Part shown: positions 25,061 to 33,479 of the stretch, piece after piece
Position numbering within the stretch: position 1 is the stretch's first letter
Layout: every line of letters begins with the position of its first letter
DNA from: Rhizobium sp. P40RR-XXII
GTDB lineage: Bacteria; Pseudomonadota; Alphaproteobacteria; Rhizobiales; Rhizobiaceae
Assembly: GCF_012641405.1 (NCBI RefSeq)
Contig: NZ_JABAII010000029.1
Coordinates: 1-43,261, forward strand
DNA length: 43,261 bases
Direction of reading: 5' to 3'
Notes under the pieces: generated by a model
What the model saw: only the letters and a program-made list of their open reading frames with translations
What the model was told of the DNA's origin: nothing
The model's database searches: none
Position numbers and translations under genes: made by a program

Positions 25061-26011
25061 ATGCGTCTTGCACCGCCGCCGCCCGTTAAAACAGCCCTCG
25101 ACGCCATCGGCAATACACCTGTCGTTCGCCTCCGTCGCGTTGTTCCCGAGGGGCACGCCCAAGTCTTTGTCAAGTTGGAGTATTTCAACCCGACGGGCTC
25201 GTACAAGGATCGCATGGCTAGATCCATGATCGAGGAGGCGGAGCGTCGTGGCGACTTAAGACCGGGCATGACGGTGGTCGAAGCGAGCGGTGGAAGCACA
25301 GGGTCCTCGCTCGCCTTCGTTTGTGCTGTTAAGGGTTACGGTTTTCTGGTGGCGTCGTCGAATGCCTTCGCCATCGAGAAATTGCGCACGATCCGCAGCT
25401 TCGGTGCTACCGTGGACGTCCTCCATAGCCCCTCGGGGAACATCACAGCCGACCTCATTCCCTCGATGATACGGCGTGCAAGGGAGGTCTCACAGCAGGA
25501 AGGCTTTTATTATTCCGACCAGTTCAACAACCGCGACGCTCTTATAGGGTATGAAAACATCGGCCATGAACTGTTCGAGCAGTTTCCGGACGGCATTGAT
25601 GTCTTCTGCGGCGCCGTCGGCGTCGCCGGGATGGTCATGGGCGTGGGGAAAGTCCTCAGGTCGAAGTCGCCACAAAGTCGCATCGTGGTTCTCGAACCGG
25701 CATCCTCGCCGGTGATAACGCAAGGCTTAGCGGGAACTCACCATGTGGAGGGTATCGGCGTCGGCTTCTCTCCCCCGTTTCTCGACCGAGCGCTCTATGA
25801 CGAAGCACGTGCAATCCCGGAAGAGGAGGCCCGTATAATGTGCCGCAGGCTGGCAAGAGAGGAGGGATTGCTCGTCGGAACATCCACCGGCCTCAACGTC
25901 GTCGCGGCAATCGCACTTGCCGGTGAACTAGGCAGTGACAAATCGGTCGTCACAGTAGCCTGCGATACGGGACTGAAATATATGAACGGGACCCTGCTCA
26001 CCGATAGCTGA
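25061..26011 (+). CDS. PLP-dependent cysteine synthase-family protein
   Basis: A fold-type II PLP enzyme of 316 residues in the cysteine synthase/cystathionine beta-synthase family. The PLP lysine is K49 in PTGSYKDRM. The substrate/PLP loop usually written TSGNTG reads ASGGSTGSS here (about 74-82), a departure from classical CysK. The phosphate-binding GAVGVAGMVMGVG loop is at about 189-201, and the C-terminal ACDTGLKYMNG replaces DSGERY. ATG 25061 is preferred over an upstream TTG (25037) because of the GAGG upstream. Likely reactions are beta-replacement or beta-elimination on Ser, O-acetylserine or Cys; the altered loop means the substrate is open. It stands alone, followed by relics. Confidence 0.88.
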   Translation: MRLAPPPPVKTALDAIGNTPVVRLRRVVPEGHAQVFVKLEYFNPTGSYKDRMARSMIEEAERRGDLRPGMTVVEASGGSTGSSLAFVCAVKGYGFLVASSNAFAIEKLRTIRSFGATVDVLHSPSGNITADLIPSMIRRAREVSQQEGFYYSDQFNNRDALIGYENIGHELFEQFPDGIDVFCGAVGVAGMVMGVGKVLRSKSPQSRIVVLEPASSPVITQGLAGTHHVEGIGVGFSPPFLDRALYDEARAIPEEEARIMCRRLAREEGLLVGTSTGLNVVAAIALAGELGSDKSVVTVACDTGLKYMNGTLLTDS

Positions 26012-26106
26012 GATGCCGAGGAACCGCGCTGGGTATGATCCGAACTCCCTGGTGCCCGGTGTCGAATAGAACTTCGGAAAGCAACAAGCCTTTTTCAGAC
26101 GTTTGC

Positions 26107-26400
26107 CTATGTCATGATGATGTTTCGCAAGCAAAAATGCGAGATTTGACGGGGGGGCCGTTCAACCGCGTCGAGCGGTGAAATAACGACCCTTGCGCCT
26201 GCGCTGTGAAGCAGCACTGCGTCGTAGGTTGGATAGTCGTGATACGCACCATCGGCGGTGAACTGGCTGATCTCATCATCGATCTGATCCAGCAACGGTC
26301 CCGACTTCGTGGCATCGCCGGCTTCCGGATGTCAGGACATGGGCAATGATCTCGCCACTATCGGCATCAAGGCTGATCTGCGATCATGCCTTCCAGCGTC
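26107..26400 (-). pseudogene. IS5-family transposase remnant
   Basis: The minus strand encodes LDADSGEIIAHVLT and, after a frameshift, LLDQIDDEISQFTADGAY..YPTYDAVL..SAGARVVI. This is the DDE core of IS5-type transposases, with the second catalytic Asp in TADGAYD (here TADGAYH, so that segment is altered). The frame is broken near 26290-26330 and an in-frame stop lies upstream. Flanking inverted repeats were not found. Confidence 0.75.
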
Positions 26401-26637
26401 ACTGCGGCTTTGGCGTATCCCGGCCGTCGCCTTTGCCCGCCAAACCGTTCGTCAATTCGGGATATCTGAAAAGCGGGGAAATCAATAACAGAGCCCGCGA
26501 TTGCATGTGGGATCTCATGCTCGGGGCTAGAGGCGACTATCGAATGTTACAATCGGCATGCGGCGAATGGCGATAATCCACTGTTCCAACGCTGAAGCAC
26601 ACCCTTTAATCGCAGGTGTGGAATGCGGAGGTAAAAT

Positions 26638-26861
26638 CCAGCCCTTGCGTCGCGCCGATTGGCGCCAGGCCCATATCACGCGATCAAGGTGTTATCGGGG
26701 AGTTTGGCACGTCAATGGGCTATAAAACCGATGCTACGGCGGCCGTGATGGACAGGAAGGACACCTCAATTCCGAACCTCTTTGGCGCCGACACGTCTAA
26801 CGTCGTGGGCGGTTGCTACCCGTCGGGTGGTATCAACCTTTGGTCCAGCTCTCAATTTTGA
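26638..26861 (+). pseudogene. FAD-dependent fumarate reductase / KstD-like flavoprotein, C-terminal remnant
   Basis: Two plus-strand frames join across a frameshift near 26700: GPYHAIKVLSGSL, then GTSMGYKTDATAAVMDR, then IPNLFGADTSNVVGG and CYPSGGINL. This matches the C-terminus of succinate dehydrogenase/fumarate reductase-type flavoproteins (GP(F/Y)YAIK..PG..GT..GLKTD..ARVLD..G.PIPGLYA.G....V.GG.YP..GI.L). The stop at 26861 comes early and the rest of the gene is absent. It is a gene relic beside the IS5 relic. Confidence 0.6.
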
Positions 26862-27308
26862 CTACATTATGGGTCGGCAATTTTCGTCGCGCCGATCGGC
26901 GCTCTAGGGGCAAACCACCATATTGGCCCGCTTTCTCCGTCAGCGTCGCCGAGCTTCCCAGAATGGACTAGACCCGGGCGTCGCGTGTCTCTGTCTAGGC
27001 CCGCGTCCCCCCTCCAGACCAGGTGCGCGTTAGCTGCTGATCTGACACTTTTGAAATTATCGTCTATCGTTCAAACGGCGGTGTTTATCGTGCCTGGGCC
27101 CACTCGAGAGCGGGCCGCATCGCTCACCCAAAAGGCGTGCCCGATTACTAAACGCCACGCTTGAGATTGTTGGAAGCGAAGGCGGAGTTGGAGGATAGGA
27201 GAGATCTGTCGGCGATCAACGACGTGATCGGCATCGTTTCCATCAGAAAAATCGGATTTTGCGCGTTTGGTGGCGCTGTCTCCCCTCCTGATTGCTGTGG
27301 AGCGTGGG
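26862..27308. other. Intergenic region without recognisable gene
   Basis: About 450 bases between the flavoprotein relic and the 3' end of the molybdoenzyme gene. Both strands were read; no open frame has a recognisable domain. The sequence is probably decayed coding DNA like its left neighbour. Confidence 0.5.
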
Positions 27309-28295
27309 CTAGAAATCAACTTGAACTTGAACCGAGTGCACCGCGTTTCTTGCATCAGATGCCGGCTGTTCTTCCCCGACCTCGTTTTTGCAGCGACATA
27401 GCAGGACGTGAGGACCTGGCTCCGGCGTCCAAGACATCTCGAACCGCTGCCAACTTCTATCCTCGCGCGCATCTACAGTGGCCCTCTGCCACGAGCCTCC
27501 TCCATCCACGCTGACTTCTACGGTTGATATGTGGCGATCTCCCCAAGCCCAACCCCATATTTTTGTGGGCACCTCAGCTGACAGCGGATCATCCGGAGAC
27601 GGGGACACGATGACGGATTCCGGCGCGACGGTCCATACTGGCTTCACCCCTGATGGGGTAGGATCGTTATAGAAGCGCGTCGTATAGACGCCGCTCGCCC
27701 GCCGGTTCGCGGCCGTAATCGAGCCAACCCACTTTACGGAGTTCGTGCCGTACCAACCTGGCACAACCAGTCGAACGGGACCTCCGCGCTCCGGAGTGAG
27801 CGGCCGGCCGTTGATCTCAAGGGCAAGAAGAACCTCTTCTGCGAGCGCTTTCTCGATAGGCAGGTCTTTTTGATAGGTTTCCTCAACTCCAGCGTATTCG
27901 CCCCACTCGAGGCCGGAAGTCCAGATGTGAGACGCGTCGCTGCCCATCTTTGCACGTTCCAGAATAGCCGACAGCGGCACCCCTTTCCAAACCACATTCC
28001 CGATTCTGCGCTTGGCCACTGTAGGAGTAAGAGGACTTCCAGCACACTCGTGAAACGACATATACTCGCGCTGTGGCATAGCTTGAAGATCAGTTAGGCG
28101 CAACCTCATCGGGTTTCCGACGAGGCCATCGACATCGAGATGCCAATGGTCGGGGTCGATCTCCAGGAACCCCATATGGGTGACAAGAAAAAGATCCTCT
28201 TCAGGGGTAATCCAGGAATTGAGGGCGTGAACCCCTTCAGCCGGGCCTTGGAAGGAGAAGCCCTTCTCGGTCATGTGCATACCCGTCCGTGTCAT
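27309..28295 (-). CDS. Sulfite oxidase-like molybdopterin oxidoreductase
   Basis: A sulfite oxidase-family protein of about 328 residues. The molybdopterin domain (about 30-205) has the Mo-ligand cysteine C84 in FHECAGSP and the family segment VPGWYGTNSVKW; the C-terminal Mo-co dimerisation domain (about 215-325) includes VSVDGGGSWQRA. No Tat signal is present, unlike typical periplasmic SorA/SoxC, so a cytoplasmic protein or an unusual partner is implied. ATG 28295 has GGAG seven bases upstream inside the end of the nitrilase gene; a GTG at 28298 is less likely. It is the last gene of a RidA-nitrilase-molybdoenzyme operon. No haem subunit is seen, so the electron acceptor is unknown. Confidence 0.88.
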   Translation of the reverse strand: MTRTGMHMTEKGFSFQGPAEGVHALNSWITPEEDLFLVTHMGFLEIDPDHWHLDVDGLVGNPMRLRLTDLQAMPQREYMSFHECAGSPLTPTVAKRRIGNVVWKGVPLSAILERAKMGSDASHIWTSGLEWGEYAGVEETYQKDLPIEKALAEEVLLALEINGRPLTPERGGPVRLVVPGWYGTNSVKWVGSITAANRRASGVYTTRFYNDPTPSGVKPVWTVAPESVIVSPSPDDPLSAEVPTKIWGWAWGDRHISTVEVSVDGGGSWQRATVDAREDRSWQRFEMSWTPEPGPHVLLCRCKNEVGEEQPASDARNAVHSVQVQVDF

Positions 28296-28299
28296 CACC

Positions 28300-29322
28300 T
28301 TACTCCGGTAAAGCCAATATCTCAGGCCCCCTGGGGGCCGCCTCAGTGCTACATTCCGCGAACCTTATCGGCTTTCGGCGTGTCCGGTTCACGGCGACGT
28401 CGAATATATCGTAGCGATTGTAACCAGCAACGACGTCATGAAATCGTTTGGGCTCAATACAATCGTCGAGATCGATATGGGCATAGCCAATCCCTTCATC
28501 GATCATTTCATCCCCAATTGACGCCCCAGTTGGTCCAAGGAAAAAGCTGCTGGCCCGCGGACTGGCATCAACGATCGCTTCGATTGTGGGGTCATCCAAA
28601 GCAATCGACCTGCGTGCGCCTTCATCGAACCGGCCGGCGACAACGATTCCGAAGCACTTGGCTTCGAAACAATGGGCTGAGGCACGGATGCGGTTAGCCG
28701 CTCGGTTGTCGTAATTGTCACTCTCCGTCGGTATGCGCGTTGGCCAGATCGGCGGATAACTGCTTATGTGAACCTGCTCTGCCTGCGTCATCAGGCTATA
28801 GCGCGCAACGGGATTCGTATTCTCCCCACAGATCAGGCCGCCAATACGTCCAATTCTTGTATTTGCAACGATAAGACCAGCGCCATCGCCGGGATCCCAC
28901 ACCAGCTTTTCGAAGAAAGTTGCGACCAACTTTCGATGGTGGATCAGGATTTCGCCCGTATCGGAAATCAAGACGTTGCTATTCCACAGCCCTCCGACAC
29001 TTGCCGGGTTGCGCTCGGAGAAACCAATGGAAACGAATACGCCGTTATCGGAGGCAGCTTTCCGCACACTGTCAATCTCTGGCCCATCCACGTATACGGA
29101 AGTCTTCAGGAAGCGCTTGAAATGTCCGTGCGATTGGATGGGTGGGTAAAGCGCCGCCCAGACGGGAAACCCCGGAAGAAAGCTCTCCGAAAAGACCACA
29201 AGCGAAGCCCCGTTTCGGGCAGCCTCTGCGATTACCGAACATGCTTTCTCAGCGCTTGCTACGGGATCCAGATAGACCGGGGCAACATGAGCCGCGGCAG
29301 CCTTGAAGTTCATGCTTCCCAT
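28300..29322 (-). CDS. Nitrilase (carbon-nitrogen hydrolase family)
   Basis: A nitrilase-superfamily enzyme of about 340 residues that converts nitriles to carboxylic acids and ammonia. The triad is E46 (FSESFLPGFP), K131 (HHRKLVATF) and C165 (GGLICGENTNP). The sequence after the Cys, ENTNP..R..L, is the branch 1 true-nitrilase pattern (usually CWEN; here CGEN) rather than an amidase pattern. Several in-frame ATGs exist; 29322 is chosen because GAGAGG lies eight bases upstream. It sits 62 bases after RidA and four bases before the molybdoenzyme start. The substrate (aliphatic, arylaceto- or cyanoamino-acid nitrile) is not assignable. Confidence 0.9.
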   Translation of the reverse strand: MGSMNFKAAAAHVAPVYLDPVASAEKACSVIAEAARNGASLVVFSESFLPGFPVWAALYPPIQSHGHFKRFLKTSVYVDGPEIDSVRKAASDNGVFVSIGFSERNPASVGGLWNSNVLISDTGEILIHHRKLVATFFEKLVWDPGDGAGLIVANTRIGRIGGLICGENTNPVARYSLMTQAEQVHISSYPPIWPTRIPTESDNYDNRAANRIRASAHCFEAKCFGIVVAGRFDEGARRSIALDDPTIEAIVDASPRASSFFLGPTGASIGDEMIDEGIGYAHIDLDDCIEPKRFHDVVAGYNRYDIFDVAVNRTRRKPIRFAECSTEAAPRGPEILALPE

Positions 29323-29384
29323 CATCATTCCTCTCAAATCAACGATTGCCATCAAGCATCGCGTCTGGTTCGCCGAATCCAGAT

Positions 29385-29768
29385 TTACGATTGCCGCCTT
29401 GCCGTCAGGCCGATTTCGATACGGGCTCCAAGCGGGAGGCTAGCGCAGCCGATGGTGGTACGGGCCGGGCAGGGCGATGAAAAACGTGTGGCGTAAACCT
29501 CGTTCATCTGACCAAAGTCACTCATGGCGGTGAGATAAACACTGACGGATACGACGTCATCCGACCCCAAGCCTGCTGCCTCGAGGACCTGGAACAGATT
29601 GTCGAAACACTGGCGTGTCTGATCAGCGACGGTTCCGTCGACAAGTTTGCCGGTGCTGGGATCAAGCGGCGTCTGGCCGGAGCAAAATAGCAAGTCGCCG
29701 GCCCATGTAGCGTGCGAATATGGACCTATTACCGCAGCGTTCGAGGCATTCACAGTTCGTCTAGACAT
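29385..29768 (-). CDS. RidA/YjgF-family protein
   Basis: A 127-residue RidA-family protein; members hydrolyse reactive enamines/imines such as 2-aminoacrylate to keto acids and ammonia. The catalytic arginine is R103 (PARTTIG) and the conserved acidic residue is E118 (ARIEIG), so it looks like an active deaminase. ATG 29768 follows GGGAGAAACC; a TTG 12 bases upstream is rejected. It is first in the minus-strand operon with the nitrilase and molybdoenzyme and diverges from the LysR gene at 29943. It probably clears an imine or enamine formed by a PLP enzyme in the pathway, for example the aminotransferase at 31022. Confidence 0.92.
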   Translation of the reverse strand: MSRRTVNASNAAVIGPYSHATWAGDLLFCSGQTPLDPSTGKLVDGTVADQTRQCFDNLFQVLEAAGLGSDDVVSVSVYLTAMSDFGQMNEVYATRFSSPCPARTTIGCASLPLGARIEIGLTARRQS

Positions 29769-29942
29769 GGTTTCTCCCAAGGCATGCGTTGCAAACTGCT
29801 GGCGACCGGCATGTCCACAAAGGGTTTTGCTTTATTGTATGCTGCACGTTCGCCCTTACAGCCCCTTGGAAACTAACAGAACGAAGTTGCGCGCCAACCC
29901 GAATAGGATGCACTACTCTGTGCAAAAATAGACGGGGGTAGC

Positions 29943-30863
29943 ATGGCGACTGCAATCGATCATCTTGACTGGGACGATCTCAAACTCTTCCTCATCGTCG
30001 TTCGGTGCAAGAGCGTAACCGGAGCCGCCAGAGAACTGAAAGTCAGCCACTCGACTGTTTCCCGTCGGCTTGCTCGCCTGGAATACACAGTTGGCGGCGC
30101 ACTCGTCGAACGATCCAGGGATGGACTTCTGCTGACAACGGCCGGGCTTGTTACGATGCGGCGAGCGGAGGAAATCGAGAACGGGGTGAATGCGCTTCGA
30201 AGCGACGTGAGCAATCGAGACCAGATACGCGGCACCGTCAGATTGGCAACCATGGAGGGCATCGCAACGCTGTACCTTTCCGAGCGCCTGGTTGAACTGA
30301 GTAACCGGTACCCTGATCTTGACCTCGAGCTGGTAACTTCGCCGCAAAGCGTTCGGGTCGCTCGCCGGGAAGCAGACTTATTCCTAAGCTTCTTCAAGCC
30401 CCATGGTACGTCTCTCGACAGTCAGCTGATCGGACGTTTCAGGACAGGCTTATTCGCTTTGCCGGCATATCTCGAGCGCAATGGTGTTCCTGCTGACGTA
30501 GCGGATCTGAGCCGCCACCGGTTCGTCGGCTATATCGAGGAGTTGGTCCAGCTCGAAAGCGTTTTATGGCTAGAGGAACTCGTGCCCAATCCGAAAATTG
30601 CGTTCAGCTCAAACAGCATGATGTCGCAGATGTTTGCAGCCTCTGCAGGCGCAGGAATCGTAGCCCTTCCCGAATTCGCACGTAGTCTGAACCTCGGTCT
30701 CGTTCCGGTGCTCGAGGAGTTGAGCGGCGAGCGTGAGATCTGGATGTCAGCGCACCACGACCTCGCCCATCTCCCGAGAGTGAGGGCCGTAAAGCAATTC
30801 GTCAAAGAACTGCTGCGCCGAGACGAACAAAGACTTCTGGGTAACGCACCCTGGTCTTCGTGA
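29943..30863 (+). CDS. LysR-family transcriptional regulator
   Basis: A 306-residue LysR regulator. The helix-turn-helix VTGAARELKVSHSTVSRRLA is followed by RLEYTVGGALVERSRDGLLLT and an effector domain (about 95-295). ATG 29943 is preceded by a GGGGG site. It is divergent from RidA-nitrilase-molybdoenzyme and co-directional with the class V aminotransferase 158 bases downstream. It is the obvious candidate to control both sides of this locus, through the 174-base divergent gap. Confidence 0.93.
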   Translation: MATAIDHLDWDDLKLFLIVVRCKSVTGAARELKVSHSTVSRRLARLEYTVGGALVERSRDGLLLTTAGLVTMRRAEEIENGVNALRSDVSNRDQIRGTVRLATMEGIATLYLSERLVELSNRYPDLDLELVTSPQSVRVARREADLFLSFFKPHGTSLDSQLIGRFRTGLFALPAYLERNGVPADVADLSRHRFVGYIEELVQLESVLWLEELVPNPKIAFSSNSMMSQMFAASAGAGIVALPEFARSLNLGLVPVLEELSGEREIWMSAHHDLAHLPRVRAVKQFVKELLRRDEQRLLGNAPWSS

Positions 30864-31021
30864 AGTTTTGCAAACCGGCCGCCCACAGGGCTGAGGCCGA
30901 CTTTGCGGGCCACCATGCAACGACGCTCGTTTTTGCACAGCACGTTGCGAAAGTATTGGCTTCCGTAACAATGCCGATTGCATCAACAAGACTGTTTGTT
31001 CGATCAACGGAGGGAATCCAC

Positions 31022-32227
31022 ATGTCGGAAAACAGCTGCGACGCTCGCAAGACTTTGGACATCCTTCGTCTGCGTGCTGATACCCCCGGCGCAAAGAACA
31101 GAAACCATCTGAACAATGCTGGCGCATCGCTGATGCCGAGCCCGGTGATTGATGCCGTGATTGGATATCTACGTAGGGAGGGCGAAATCGGTGGCTATGA
31201 GGCTGCAGCGGAGGCCAGCTCCTCGTTAGAAGGAACTTATGACAGTTTGGGCACCTTTCTAAACTGCAGCCGCGACGAGATAGCAATCGCGGAAAACGCA
31301 ACGATTGCTTGGCAGCGAGCCTTTTATTCCCTTTCTTTTCGTCCCGGAGACAGGATCCTAACGGCAAGTGCCGAATTTGCGGCCAACTACATCGCTTTTC
31401 TGCAGGTCGCCATGCGCACCGGTGTATCGATCGAAATCATTCCGAATGACTCCTTTGGCGTCCTGGATCCGGACGCACTGTCGAGAATGATCGATGGGCG
31501 GGTGCGCTTGATAGCGGTCACCTGGATCCCGACGAACGGCGGCCTTATCAATCCAGCTGCGGCGATCGGTCGGATAGCCCGAGATAACGGCATTCTTTAT
31601 CTCCTCGACGCCTGCCAAGCGGCGGGTCAAACGCCGATTGATGTCAACGCATTGGGCTGCGACATTCTAACCGCTACTGGCAGGAAGTTTCTCCGTGCAC
31701 CGCGGGGCACTGGTTTCATGTACATGCGCAAGTCGTTGCTGGAAAAAATTGAGCCGGCGATGATCGACCTCTATGGAGCGCCTTTGACTGCACCAGATCG
31801 GTATGAATTGAGATCTGATGCCAGACGTTTCGAAACCTGGGAGAAGAACTATTCCGTTCGCCTCGGCCTGCGGGCGGCAGTGGATTACGCTCTCGACATT
31901 GGGCTCGAAAACATTGAAGAGCGCTGCGATCACCTTTCCTCAAGGCTTCGCGAAGGCCTGAGGGGGTTGCAAGCGGTATCCGTACATGATCTCGGGGCGT
32001 CACTTGCTTCCATAATCTCATTCACCGTCAACGGCTGGGACGCACATGCCGTCATGGCTTATCTGACTGAAAAGGGAATTAACGTTTCGGTTTCCCCTCC
32101 CTCCAGTACACCCGTGGACGCTTACGAGCGACGACTCCCGGCCGTGGTGCGGGCCTCCCCACACTATTACAATACTGAAGAGGAAATTGACGCATTTCTA
32201 GAGGCAATCGCCGGTGTTGCCGCGTAG
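31022..32227 (+). CDS. Class V aminotransferase (cysteine desulfurase / epimerase-like)
   Basis: A fold-type I PLP enzyme of 401 residues in aminotransferase class V. The PLP lysine is K222 (ATGRKFLRAPRGTGF), the pyridine-binding Asp D196 is in LLDACQA, and the phosphate-site region ENATIAWQRAF is at about 91-101. It resembles isopenicillin-N epimerase/selenocysteine lyase-type proteins more than IscS, since no catalytic Cys loop is obvious. ATG 31022 has GGAGGG upstream; in-frame codons further upstream would overlap the LysR stop and lack a site. It likely belongs to the RidA-nitrilase pathway through the shared LysR (inference). The precise reaction (desulfuration, lyase or epimerase) is open. 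Confidence 0.9.
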   Translation: MSENSCDARKTLDILRLRADTPGAKNRNHLNNAGASLMPSPVIDAVIGYLRREGEIGGYEAAAEASSSLEGTYDSLGTFLNCSRDEIAIAENATIAWQRAFYSLSFRPGDRILTASAEFAANYIAFLQVAMRTGVSIEIIPNDSFGVLDPDALSRMIDGRVRLIAVTWIPTNGGLINPAAAIGRIARDNGILYLLDACQAAGQTPIDVNALGCDILTATGRKFLRAPRGTGFMYMRKSLLEKIEPAMIDLYGAPLTAPDRYELRSDARRFETWEKNYSVRLGLRAAVDYALDIGLENIEERCDHLSSRLREGLRGLQAVSVHDLGASLASIISFTVNGWDAHAVMAYLTEKGINVSVSPPSSTPVDAYERRLPAVVRASPHYYNTEEEIDAFLEAIAGVAA

Positions 32228-32337
32228 TGATCGGCACGGCTGGACAACCTAGAGCGCGTCCGGGTATCAGCGAATCGATTGTGATGCAACGCGCTGGCCG
32301 GTTACTAAGTCAACCTCCGCTTTAGCTGTGGCGGGCG

Positions 32338-32720
32338 ATGGCAGGCCACTGGGCGAAAGATTTGTGGTTGCGTGTCTTGAAGGCCGGATGAAGAGCATCC
32401 GCCGGTCAGGGCGGCGGCACGGTTTGGCGTCGGTATACCGAGCGCGATCTGCTGGGTTGCTCGGGCAAGGATCGGCGAATCGATACCGCGGCCGCAAGGG
32501 GTGACCGCGCCGCTCGCGCTTCGACGGATATTCAGATTTCATCGTCGGGATGATCGAGCGTCTCTAGGCGACGTGATCAGTGGGCATCGGCCGAAGCGCC
32601 GCGATCGACTGGCTTGGCGGGCACCGTTGGACGCTCAAAAAGTCAGCACATGCACTGGAGCAGGGCTGTCAAGATATCTTGAGGCCGCTCCAGCGGGGTC
32701 GACGCTCTCGCGCCACGGCA
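32338..32720 (+). pseudogene. IS630-family transposase remnant
   Basis: Broken plus-strand frames give MAGHWAKDL (start region), VRAAARFGVGIPSAICWVAR, SRFDGYSDFIVGMIERL with a stop, and GIGRSAAIDWLGGHRWTLKK followed by SAHALEQ. This is the N-terminal half of an IS630-type transposase (helix-turn-helix V..AA.RFGVG.S.AI.W, then FIVGMIE, then SI.RSA....RRHGWTFKKK.AHA.EQ.R). At least three frameshifts and stops are visible, and the DDE catalytic half is gone. Confidence 0.75.
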
Positions 32721-32897
32721 CTGGATGCAATGATCAACAGTTGCCGCAACGTTCGCTCGCCCATCCGCGACGTTCGCCCGAGCCGTTCCCTGCCGCCAGT
32801 CGTACGAACCGCATTCGCCTCTACAACAGAGTCGGAGAGTCCTCTCGCAAAATACGGCGAACACGCTGAAGTTTTGAGACAAGCTCCATCACCCGGC

Positions 32898-33310
32898 TTA
32901 TCGTGTTTGGAGAGGCAGTTCCTTTTCCAAGCACTCCGCAAGCGTTGCTGCTGTCGCAGCCGACAGTGTCCACCCCAGATGTCCGTGGCCAGTCTTGTAA
33001 AATACACCCGTGATACGACCTCTTCCAACCTTTGGCATGATATTCGGCATCGTTGACCGCAGACGTGCCAACGGCACCACTCGATAAGTGCCAACTCCTG
33101 GGAGAACCATGAGTGTCCAATCGAGACTCGAGGCTTAACTCGATCATTACGGATGTCCCAGTTCAAGCCATTAAGCTCCGCCGCGCCTCCAACTCGAAAC
33201 CGGCCCATTCCTAGCCGACTGGTGACGATCTTGGCCCGGTCATTAGGAAGACTGACCCAAGGCGCCGACTGTTGAGCGATTACATCATCCAGATGGACTG
33301 TGATGAGCGG
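32898..33310 (-). pseudogene. D-amino acid dehydrogenase (DadA-like) C-terminal remnant
   Basis: Two minus-strand frames join: ITVHLDDVIAQQSAPWVSLP with DRAKIVTSRLG and FRVGGAAELNGLNWDIR, then, after a frameshift near 33120, RSTMPNIMPKVGRGRITGVF and KTGHGHLGWTLSAATA. This is the C-terminal FAD/substrate region of DadA-type oxidoreductases, ending with the conserved NTGHGHLGWTLSA motif. The N-terminal FAD-binding half is absent, cut near the IS481 relic. The frameshift and missing N-terminus make it a pseudogene. Confidence 0.75.
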
Positions 33311-33347
33311 CGCCCCACGCAAGAGTTCCGTGAGATAGGCCAACTGT

Positions 33348-33479
33348 CCGACTTTATCTACCTACGCCTACAACGTCGGGCGCATGCTCAAGACGCTAAA
33401 GGGCCTCACGCCTTACGAGTTCATCTGGAGCCGGATTTTCATCATCGATCCCATCCTTCAAAAGCCGGGACTAACCACC
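33348..33479 (+). pseudogene. IS481-family transposase C-terminal remnant
   Basis: The plus strand reads YNVGRMLKTLKGLTPYEFIW, then SRIFIIDPILQKPGLTT. IS481 transposases end with YN..RRLKTLKGLTPYEFIC, a short EPERF segment, and NPIHQMPGLNT. About seven residues of the connecting segment are deleted. The catalytic core is absent. It abuts the stop of the TetR gene and probably marks the breakpoint that removed the DadA N-terminus. Confidence 0.75.
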
